64,000 nucleotides of DNA, from the NCBI GenBank assembly GCA_964633715.1, contig CAZWHQ010000016.1, forward strand, positions 20,905 to 84,904, read 5' to 3'. This DNA is from JAUWVG01 sp964633715. GTDB lineage: Bacteria; Acidobacteriota; Aminicenantia; Aminicenantales; Aminicenantaceae. Below are positions 52,171 to 59,536 of this stretch, piece by piece. The translations under genes and the position numbers were made by a program. Position 1 is the first letter of the stretch; each line of letters starts with the position of its first letter. Below the pieces are notes generated by a model. The model was given only the letters and a program-made list of their open reading frames with translations. It was not told the origin of the DNA and did not search any database.

Positions 52171-52914
52171 ATGGATTTAGAAAATAAGGTGGCCCTGATA
52201 ACAGGTGGAAGTATGGGGATTGGTACATCGATATGCCTGGATCTGGCGAAAAACGGAGCCGATGTCGCCCTGACCTACCGTAAACATGGGGATGAAGCCA
52301 AAGCGATTGCGGCTCAAATTCAAGAAATGGGGCGGACAGCCAAAGCGTACTCCGTTGATGTCTCAAATTTTGACGAGGCACAGAAGCTTGTCAAAGAGAT
52401 CGTTCAAGAGTTTGGGCATGTCGATATACTTGTGAACAATGCAGGCATGAACTGGGATGGTGTGGTATGGAAGATGACCGAAGAGCAGTGGGACAAGGTG
52501 ATCGATGTGGACCTTAAAGGGACATTTAATTTTATCCGAGCCGTGTCCCCGCTGTTCCGAGAGCAAAAATCCGGGAAAATTATCAATATTACTTCTATTA
52601 ACGGACTTCGTGGAAAATTCGGGCAGGCAAATTATTCGGCAGCCAAGGCTGGCGCCATAGGCCTGACCAAGACAGTCTCTAAAGAATTGGGGCGCTCCAA
52701 TGTCAATGTCAATACCGTGGCTCCTGGAATGATTTTGACGGATATGTTTAAAGACCTACCGGAGGAATTTAAACAAAAAGCCGCGGATGAAACCGTATTC
52801 AATCGTCTAGGAGAGCCCGAAGATGTGGCCCATCTTGTTACGTTTTTGGCTTCTGATAAATCCAAGCACATCACCGGAGAAATCATCAAGGTTGACGGCG
52901 GACAGTATATTTAG
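52171..52914 (+). CDS. SDR-family 3-oxoacyl reductase / hydroxyacyl-CoA dehydrogenase (FabG-like)
   Basis: A 247-residue short-chain dehydrogenase with TGGSMGIG (11-18), NNAG (89-92) and the catalytic triad Ser142 (NITSING), Tyr155 and Lys159 (NYSAAKAG). The Arg at position 37 after the second strand (TYRKHG) suggests NADPH. In this operon it may act on a 3-hydroxyacyl-CoA or, like BadH of Rhodopseudomonas, on a ring hydroxyl; a FabG/PhaB-like reductase is the neutral name. TGGAGG lies before the ATG; the next thiolase starts 9 bases after its stop. Confidence 0.9.
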   Translation: MDLENKVALITGGSMGIGTSICLDLAKNGADVALTYRKHGDEAKAIAAQIQEMGRTAKAYSVDVSNFDEAQKLVKEIVQEFGHVDILVNNAGMNWDGVVWKMTEEQWDKVIDVDLKGTFNFIRAVSPLFREQKSGKIINITSINGLRGKFGQANYSAAKAGAIGLTKTVSKELGRSNVNVNTVAPGMILTDMFKDLPEEFKQKAADETVFNRLGEPEDVAHLVTFLASDKSKHITGEIIKVDGGQYI

Positions 52915-52923
52915 GAGAAAGAC

Positions 52924-54111
52924 ATGAATTTAAACGATATTGTTGTTATTTCTGGGGCCCGGACGCCCATGGGCCGATTTGGAGGAACACTCAAAGATAT
53001 CCCATCGTTTGACCTGGGAGGATTTGTCATAACCGAGGCCCTGAAAAGGGCCAATCTAAAAGGAGAGGATTTGGATGATGTGATCCTTGGCAGCTGCCGC
53101 CAGGCCGGCAACGGCCCCAATCCATCCCGGTCAGCCGCGCTGCGGGGGGGCATACCTTTTACGGTTCCGACGATCACGCTGAACATGGCTTGTCCATCCG
53201 GGATGCGGGCATTGACTTTGGCGTCTCACTCTATCAGATTGGGGGATGCCGAAACTGTGATGGTAGGTGGTTTTGACAGCATGAGCACAATTCCCTATCT
53301 TCTCAAAGACGCCCGCTGGCAGGGATTCAAAATGGGGGACAAAAAACTACTCGATGGATGGAGCGACTCCATCGATCCTATTTGCAATATGGGTATGGGG
53401 CAGACAGCTGAAAATCTAGTGGAAAAGTACGATCTCTGCAGGAAAGACATGGATGAGTTTGCCTTGAACAGCCACCAAAAAGCGGCCAAGGCGCAGGAAG
53501 AAGGCTGGTTTGATGAAGAGATCGTCCCTGTGGAAGTCCCACAGAGAAAGGCCGAGCCGATTCTTTTTGCCAAAGATGAAACGATCCGGAAGGGGACCAC
53601 TCTGGAAAAACTTGGAAAGCTTCCGGCTGTTTTTAAAAAGGATGGAAAGATCACGGCTGGAAACGCCTGCGGCATGTCGGATGGAGCCGTCGCAATGATT
53701 GTCACATCACGTGCCAAAGCAGAGAAATTGGGAGTCGAACCTCTTTTTTCTATTGTCTCCTACTCTCAGGTGGCCGTTGATCCAACCGTCATGGGAGACG
53801 GTCCCGGTGTGTCCATTCCGGCCGCTCTCGAAAAAGCGGGCAAAAGCCTCGATGATATGGATTTCATCGAAGTTAACGAGGCCTTCGCGGCTCAGGTGAT
53901 GGCCAATGAAAAAGTCCTCAATTGGGATCGAAGCAAACTGAATAAACATGGCGGCGCTATCGCGCTTGGTCATCCTACGGGTATCAGCGGAGCCCGAATC
54001 GTTCTCACACTCTACCACGTTCTCAGAATCCACGGCGGCGAACTTGGTGTGGCCGGCATCTGTGGGGGCGGAGGTGTCAGCATGGCCATGGTGATTAAAA
54101 GGGAAAAATAG
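52924..54111 (+). CDS. Thiolase (acetyl-CoA C-acyltransferase)
   Basis: A 395-residue thiolase with Cys90 in LNMACPSGMRAL, His350 in IALGHPTGISGAR and Cys380 in AGICGGGGVS. The CPSG context differs from the CGSS and CFSG of the other two thiolases in this window, so the three are not recent copies and probably have different chain-length preferences. It follows the SDR enzyme closely and ends directly before the sirtuin start without any gap. Acetoacetyl-CoA or 3-oxoacyl-CoA thiolysis is expected. Confidence 0.92.
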   Translation: MNLNDIVVISGARTPMGRFGGTLKDIPSFDLGGFVITEALKRANLKGEDLDDVILGSCRQAGNGPNPSRSAALRGGIPFTVPTITLNMACPSGMRALTLASHSIRLGDAETVMVGGFDSMSTIPYLLKDARWQGFKMGDKKLLDGWSDSIDPICNMGMGQTAENLVEKYDLCRKDMDEFALNSHQKAAKAQEEGWFDEEIVPVEVPQRKAEPILFAKDETIRKGTTLEKLGKLPAVFKKDGKITAGNACGMSDGAVAMIVTSRAKAEKLGVEPLFSIVSYSQVAVDPTVMGDGPGVSIPAALEKAGKSLDDMDFIEVNEAFAAQVMANEKVLNWDRSKLNKHGGAIALGHPTGISGARIVLTLYHVLRIHGGELGVAGICGGGGVSMAMVIKREK

Positions 54112-54861
54112 ATGAAAGCCTTAGAATCCCTGGCGCAGGATCTCAACCGTGCGGAGTATATAGCAGCCTTTTGCGGTGCGGGGATTTCTTCCGAAAGTGG
54201 GATCCCCACTTATAGAGGAGCGGGAGGGCTGTGGACCAAATACGATCCCAGCCTCTATGCCAACATCAATCACTTCAATCGGGATCCTTCCTATTACTGG
54301 AATTTTTTTAAAGACGTCCGCTACCCGATCCTTAAAAAAGCCAAACCGAATAGAGCTCACTTTGCTCTGGCTGAACTCGAATCGTTAGGAAAGCTCAAGA
54401 GTGTTGTCACACAGAACATCGATGGGCTACATCAAGAAGCCGGATCTAAGCGAGTCATCGAACTTCACGGCAACACGAGGGTGATGGTGTGCACACAATG
54501 CTTCCATGAGTACTCCATCGATGAGGCATATGTCTTTTTAGAAAAAGAGATCCCCCCGATGTGCACGGATTGCCGTGGGATTCTTAGACCGGATGTAATT
54601 TTTTTCGGAGAGACTCTCAAACCTCAAGTCCTCGATGATGCCTATATGGAAGCAGGTTCCTGTGATTTTCTTATTGCCATAGGAAGTTCGCTTGTTGTCA
54701 CACCTGCAGCGGATATCCCTGTTACGGCCAAAAGAGGTGGGGCCAAACTTGCCATTCTCAACATCGATCCGACGCCTCTGGATGATATCGCCGATTACGT
54801 GATTGCGGAACCGGCCGGAGATGTTCTTTCTGAAGTTTTAGACCTCATGAAAAAATCTTAA
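54112..54861 (+). CDS. cobB: Sir2-family NAD-dependent protein deacetylase
   Basis: A 249-residue sirtuin: NAD motif GAGISSESGIP (22-32), QNID (101-104), catalytic His119 in ELHGN and a zinc site made of Cys127, Cys130, Cys151 and Cys154. The Tyr-x-x-Arg pair that gives CobB/SIRT5 desuccinylase activity is not visible in the PSYYWNFFKDVRYP region, so plain deacetylation is more likely. It starts on the base after the thiolase stop. In Rhodopseudomonas, benzoate-activating CoA ligases are switched by lysine acetylation and Sir2 deacetylation; a similar control of enzymes in this operon is a reasonable inference. Confidence 0.92.
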   Translation: MKALESLAQDLNRAEYIAAFCGAGISSESGIPTYRGAGGLWTKYDPSLYANINHFNRDPSYYWNFFKDVRYPILKKAKPNRAHFALAELESLGKLKSVVTQNIDGLHQEAGSKRVIELHGNTRVMVCTQCFHEYSIDEAYVFLEKEIPPMCTDCRGILRPDVIFFGETLKPQVLDDAYMEAGSCDFLIAIGSSLVVTPAADIPVTAKRGGAKLAILNIDPTPLDDIADYVIAEPAGDVLSEVLDLMKKS

Positions 54862-54866
54862 AAATA

Positions 54867-55763
54867 ATGTCTCTATTAGATATTCATTTCCATGAACCCT
54901 GCTCCCTGGCAGAGGCCCTTCAACTACTGCGTAAATATGAAGATGTGAGGATTTTAGCCGGAGGGACAGATCTTTTAGTGGATATAAAAGAGGGATCAGA
55001 GGAGGCCAGACACCTTCTCTCTCTTCAAAAGATTGAAGAGCTCAAGGGCATAACCGGAAAAAACGGTTTTATCCGGATAGGCGCCATGGTTACGGCCTAT
55101 GAACTGGTTCAACACTCCCTTATTCAGACCAATCTTCCAGCTCTCCGTGAAGCGGCTAGGTCTATGGCTTCTTTCCAGATCCGGTCAATGGCGACCATCG
55201 GAGGGAATATTGTCAGTGCCGTGCCCTCAGCAGACCTACCGCCCAGCTTAATTGCTGCCGATGCGTCTGTCACTCTTGTTTGTTTGGAGGGCACAAGAAA
55301 AGTGCCTCTTTTAGAATTTTTTCGGGGACCAAGGTTATGCGTCTGCAGGGGAGAGGAGGTCTTGACGGAAATACTGGTTCCAATCTCCAAAGACAACACC
55401 GGAATATCCTATCAAAAAGTCATGCTGCGCAGAGCCAATGCCCTTGCCGTGGCCTCAGTGGCCGCAAAAATAACTCTGAAAAAGGCAAAAATCGAAGAAG
55501 CTGCCATTGTGCTGGGAGCTGTCGCACCTGCACCTCTTTTGGCCTTAGAAGCTTCGAGAAGTCTCCAGGGAAAGGTTCCCTCCGACAGTCTCTTTAGCAG
55601 GGCCGCGGTTAAAGCAAGAGAAGAAAGTCAACCCATCACCGATATCAGGGGATCTATCTGGTACCGGAAACAAATCGTAGAGGTCCTGACTCAAAGAGCC
55701 CTCAAGGAAGCTCTGGCTCGAGCTCAAGAAGGACGAACGGGCAAAAACGCAGAGAGGCCATGA
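54867..55763 (+). CDS. Molybdenum hydroxylase FAD-binding subunit
   Basis: A 298-residue subunit of the CO dehydrogenase/xanthine dehydrogenase medium-chain family. FAD motifs AGGTDLL (31-37) and SMATIGGNIV (near 108-117) are intact, and a C-terminal CO_deh_flav_C domain follows. It passes electrons between the FeS domain and FAD. 4-hydroxybenzoyl-CoA reductase's HcrB has an inserted Cys-rich loop for a [4Fe-4S] cluster; that loop is absent here. The stop overlaps the next start by four bases. Together the two genes make a complete, three-domain enzyme from two polypeptides. Confidence 0.9.
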   Translation: MSLLDIHFHEPCSLAEALQLLRKYEDVRILAGGTDLLVDIKEGSEEARHLLSLQKIEELKGITGKNGFIRIGAMVTAYELVQHSLIQTNLPALREAARSMASFQIRSMATIGGNIVSAVPSADLPPSLIAADASVTLVCLEGTRKVPLLEFFRGPRLCVCRGEEVLTEILVPISKDNTGISYQKVMLRRANALAVASVAAKITLKKAKIEEAAIVLGAVAPAPLLALEASRSLQGKVPSDSLFSRAAVKAREESQPITDIRGSIWYRKQIVEVLTQRALKEALARAQEGRTGKNAERP

Positions 55764-58615
55764 ACAAAGACAACATTAAACATCATGTGATTGTTCTCCG
55801 TGTTAACCGTGAAGACCACCATGTGGCTGTGAAGGATGGAGAAACCCTTCTGGATGTCCTCCGTGAAAAGTTGAGACTGACCGGAACTAAAAAAGGGTGC
55901 AATATGGGTGTCTGTGGAGCCTGTACTATTCTTCTGGATGGAGAGCCAAAGAACAGCTGCCTTTTACTTGCCTCCGCCTGTCAAGGTCACCATATTACGA
56001 CCATTGAAGGTATCGCTGAAAATGGAAGACTGCATCCCCTCCAGCGAGCTTTTATCAACCATGGGGCCGTCCAGTGCGGATACTGTTCACCCGGCATGAT
56101 TCTCAGCGCCTATGCGCTGATCCAAAAAAATCCGGATCCTTCAGACGAGGACATCAAAGAAGCCCTGGGTGGGAATCTCTGCCGGTGTACGGGTTATGCC
56201 AAGATTCTCGCGGCTGTCAAGAACTGGAAAAAATACGAAAAGACAGACGAACCACCTCAACAATTCTATGACCTTCAAGAGTACAATATTGTTGGCAGGA
56301 GTCTTCCCCGGGTGGATGCGGCCGATAAAGTGTCCGGCAGGGCCAAGTACACCGCCGATTTTTCTTTTGAAAATATGCTCTATGGAAGGATTCTCACGTC
56401 TCCAATAGCCCACGGCCGCATCAGATCCATCGATATACATCGTGCTGCAGCCCTCCCAGGAGTCAAATGGGTGCTGACAGGGAAGGATGTTCCGGATATC
56501 ACATACGGTGTCAATCCTCCCCGTTACGATGAACACACACTGGCCAAAGATAAGGTTCGCCATGTGGGAGACGAAGTGGCGGCCGTCATTGCGGTTGACG
56601 AGGAGACGGCCCAGAAGGCTTTAAATCAAATTAAAGTTGTTTATAAAGAGCTCCCTTCTGTTCTTAATCCAAAGGAGGCTGTAAGGGAAGGTGCTCCCTT
56701 GGTGCACGAAAAATATAAAAACAATATCAATGCCCACGTGGACCACCATTTTGGGGATGTTGAAAAGGGTTTTGCCGAGGCCGACTATGTGCGGGAGGAA
56801 GAGTTTGTCGGCAATCATGTCTACCAGAGTCCCATAGAGCCCCATGCCTCCATTGCCTACTGGGATGATGACGGATCGACGCTTGTTCTCTATTCGTCCA
56901 CACAGGTGCCCCACTATCTCCACTACATGGTGGCCCGGGTTCTGGACATGCCGTTGGGAAAAATCCGCATTATTCGCCCTCCTGTTGGCGGGGGCTTTGG
57001 TGGAAAGCTCGATGCCACATCTCTGGATCTTATCTCCGCTTTGGCTTCACGGAAACTCGGCCGCCCGGTTAAAATGGTTTACAGCAGAAAAGAGATGTTT
57101 CTCCACGGGCGGGGACGGCACAAACAGCATATGACGTTCAAAATAGGTGTCAAAAAGGATGGAACCATAAAGGCTGTGGACAGCAAAATATATCTCGATG
57201 GAGGAGCTTACTCTTCCTATGGCGTCATTACGGCCTACTATGCCGGAGCCATGATTCCGACACTCTATAAACTTCCCAACTACAGGTACAGAGGATTCCG
57301 TGTCATGACCAACAAACCGGCCTGTGGAGCCATGCGGGGGCACGGTGCACCGCAGCCTCGCTTTGCGTTTGAATCTCTGTTGAGCATGATTGCCGACGAC
57401 CTGGGATTAGATCCCGTAGAGATCCGGCTTAAAAATGCCATGGATTCAAATTCACGCACAGTCAATGACTTGGATATTCGAAGCTGTGAATTTACGAAAA
57501 CTCTGGAGGCTGTCCGCGAGAAATCCTCCTGGCAAAAAAAATATGGAAAACTGCCGGCTGGACAGGGAATAGGGATCGGCTGTGGGGGTTTTGTCTCAGG
57601 GGCCGGTTATGCCAAATACAGAGGCCAGGTCCAGTTGAGCTCGGAGAAAAAACTGGAGCCTTTTGTGAAAAAATCGGTTTTCCCTCATTCAAACGCCATC
57701 GTCAAAATCAGTGAAGACGGCACGGCGGCCGTTCTTTTTATACTGGCTGCAGAGATCGGGCAGGGGGCCGAAACCGTTCTGTCCCAGATTTGTGCCGAAT
57801 CTTTAGGCATTCCCCTAGACAGAGTGCGCATCAGAACCGAGGACACGGATATCAGCCCCATTGACCTTGGAGCCTATTCGTCTCGGATAACTCTGATGGG
57901 AGGAAATGCCGTTGCCCGTGCTGCAAAAGATGTCTTAAAGAAATTGTTTGAAACGACGTCTGTGTTGCTGGGATGCAAAGCCGAAGACCTCGAAGCCAAA
58001 AACAGCCGTATTGTTCACAAAGATAATTCGGATTCGGTGATAGATTGGGCAGAAGCGGCTCGAAAGTACTTCAACGACAACGGGCCGCTTGTGGGAACCG
58101 GCTGGTACAAACCTCCGGAAGGACTTGGCGGGGATTACAAAGGGGCGGCCGTAGGGACCAGTCCGGCGTACTCCTTTTCGAGTGCGGTCTGTGAGTGCCG
58201 TGTGGATCTGGAAACCGGATTTGTAAAGATCGACAAAGTCTTTGATTATCATGACTGCGGGACTCCGGTCAATCCGTTATCTGTTCACGGCCAGGTCGAA
58301 GGGGCCATTGTCATGGGAACCGGAGAAACGCTTATGGAGGATGTGACTTATGATGAGAAAGGCCGTCTTGTTAATCCCAACCTTCACGATTATCTTTTGA
58401 TGACAATAAAGGATGCACCGGAGATATTTTCAGGGATTGTCGAATCCTATGAACCGGAAGGCCCTTTTGGAGCCAAAGAAGTTGGAGAGGGGGCGACTCT
58501 GCCTGTCCTGGCTAGCGTGGCCCACGCCGTCGCCAATGCCACCGGAGTCTGGATCAAAGACCTCCCCATTACACCAGAAAAAATTCTTAAAGCCCTTAAA
58601 GAAAAAAAGAATTAG
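55760..58615 (+). CDS. Molybdenum hydroxylase, fused [2Fe-2S] and molybdopterin subunits
   Basis: A 951-residue chain. Residues 1-160 form the small subunit with two [2Fe-2S] sites: Cys47, 52, 55, 67 and Cys106, 109, 141, 143. From about 175 comes the large molybdopterin subunit: PPVGGGFGGKL, the GGAYSSYGVIT and ACGAMRGHG blocks, and the catalytic Glu910 in GAKEVGEGA. The large part resembles HcrA of 4-hydroxybenzoyl-CoA reductase in these blocks, so removal of a phenolic hydroxyl from an aromatic CoA ester is a candidate reaction; an aldehyde or N-heterocycle oxidase is the alternative. Last gene of the long operon; its end overlaps a convergent gene by four bases. Confidence 0.9.
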   Translation: MNKDNIKHHVIVLRVNREDHHVAVKDGETLLDVLREKLRLTGTKKGCNMGVCGACTILLDGEPKNSCLLLASACQGHHITTIEGIAENGRLHPLQRAFINHGAVQCGYCSPGMILSAYALIQKNPDPSDEDIKEALGGNLCRCTGYAKILAAVKNWKKYEKTDEPPQQFYDLQEYNIVGRSLPRVDAADKVSGRAKYTADFSFENMLYGRILTSPIAHGRIRSIDIHRAAALPGVKWVLTGKDVPDITYGVNPPRYDEHTLAKDKVRHVGDEVAAVIAVDEETAQKALNQIKVVYKELPSVLNPKEAVREGAPLVHEKYKNNINAHVDHHFGDVEKGFAEADYVREEEFVGNHVYQSPIEPHASIAYWDDDGSTLVLYSSTQVPHYLHYMVARVLDMPLGKIRIIRPPVGGGFGGKLDATSLDLISALASRKLGRPVKMVYSRKEMFLHGRGRHKQHMTFKIGVKKDGTIKAVDSKIYLDGGAYSSYGVITAYYAGAMIPTLYKLPNYRYRGFRVMTNKPACGAMRGHGAPQPRFAFESLLSMIADDLGLDPVEIRLKNAMDSNSRTVNDLDIRSCEFTKTLEAVREKSSWQKKYGKLPAGQGIGIGCGGFVSGAGYAKYRGQVQLSSEKKLEPFVKKSVFPHSNAIVKISEDGTAAVLFILAAEIGQGAETVLSQICAESLGIPLDRVRIRTEDTDISPIDLGAYSSRITLMGGNAVARAAKDVLKKLFETTSVLLGCKAEDLEAKNSRIVHKDNSDSVIDWAEAARKYFNDNGPLVGTGWYKPPEGLGGDYKGAAVGTSPAYSFSSAVCECRVDLETGFVKIDKVFDYHDCGTPVNPLSVHGQVEGAIVMGTGETLMEDVTYDEKGRLVNPNLHDYLLMTIKDAPEIFSGIVESYEPEGPFGAKEVGEGATLPVLASVAHAVANATGVWIKDLPITPEKILKALKEKKN

Positions 58616-59394
58616 AAGCAAATTCCGCCCATGATAAGGGTCGTCGATAATTTCAACCAATCCCCTGGTTCAGACACGTCTTCGTTGAAGATATCGGCCA
58701 ATCCGTAAATGTGCCGCCCTTCAAAGTAAACGCGCATGGTGCCCAGCGGGAGTTCAACCCCGGCACCACCTACAATAGAATAATCCAGCCTGTTGAATAT
58801 AGCGTCGCCTTCTTGATCGAAGAGGTCTTCTGAACCGGTATCTGTATTCATACCGTTGGTAATCTTGTAGTCTGCTGTGGAACTGAGAATATAGGAAATG
58901 GACCCGCCAAGAAGAAGATAGGGAGATATGCCGGGCATGAACTTGAATCTGAGCAGGACGGGAAGGGATACTTGATTGATCACAATATCGGCGTCAAAAA
59001 AAATATGCGTGCCGCCACCGGTATCAAAATTGTTTGCGTCGATTTTAAGTCCCTTTTGAACGTACATAATATCGACTTCAACTCCAACCTGACCTCCAGT
59101 CTCGAATCCAATTCCTCCAGCAAAACCCATGAGAGATTTTTTGTATTGGTCTGGATTGTCGAGACCTTCAATCTCCGAGTTTCGTATTTTTCCAAAACTG
59201 AGTCCCCCAAAGAGCTTGATCCCAAAACTGGTGAAACCGCCACCAGCTGTATAGACCACAGGTGCCTGCGGTGAGGCCAGAGATGGAAGGGCTAATTTTG
59301 GTTTGTAATAAGGATTGACTTCTCCTCTGATTCCCGGCGCACAAAACAGAACCAGCAGTGCTAAGGCCAAAACAAAACTTAATCTAGATTTCAT
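58612..59394 (-). CDS. Outer-membrane beta-barrel protein
   Basis: A 260-residue protein with a signal peptide (LSFVLALALLVLFCAPGIRG) and a C-terminal part made of alternating hydrophobic strands, such as GVEVDIMYVQKGLKI, SLPVLLRFKF and MRVYFEGRHIYGLADI, ending in Phe. This is the PorT/OmpA-like small barrel type (OMP_b-brl_2). No ligand can be inferred. GGAGG lies 7 bases before ATG 59394, so I use that start rather than the TTG five codons upstream. It is alone on the minus strand between the molybdenum hydroxylase and the beta-galactosidase. Confidence 0.82.
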   Translation of the reverse strand: MKSRLSFVLALALLVLFCAPGIRGEVNPYYKPKLALPSLASPQAPVVYTAGGGFTSFGIKLFGGLSFGKIRNSEIEGLDNPDQYKKSLMGFAGGIGFETGGQVGVEVDIMYVQKGLKIDANNFDTGGGTHIFFDADIVINQVSLPVLLRFKFMPGISPYLLLGGSISYILSSTADYKITNGMNTDTGSEDLFDQEGDAIFNRLDYSIVGGAGVELPLGTMRVYFEGRHIYGLADIFNEDVSEPGDWLKLSTTLIMGGICF

Positions 59395-59418
59395 AACTTT
59401 TCCTCCCAAATGTGACTG

Positions 59419-59435
59419 AGTTCCTTGAAGGAACT
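59419..59435. repeat. Perfect 8-bp palindrome upstream of the barrel-protein gene
   Basis: AGTTCCTT-G-AAGGAACT lies about 25 bases before the start codon of the outer-membrane protein gene. It could be an operator or a small RNA hairpin. It lacks a T-tract, so I do not call it a terminator. Confidence 0.4.
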
Positions 59436-59536
59436 GTCGGGTGTCTTAGATTTTATTATCATTAAAGGTGTTTGCTATGCTCAAAATCAATGAAATCAGA
59501 TTATTTGTCTTAAGTCAACAATTAATTCTCAAATTT

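Noticed and set aside
54867..58615. Naming these hcrB and hcrAC with confidence
   Set aside because: The FAD subunit lacks the [4Fe-4S] loop typical of 4-hydroxybenzoyl-CoA reductase, so the substrate is left open.
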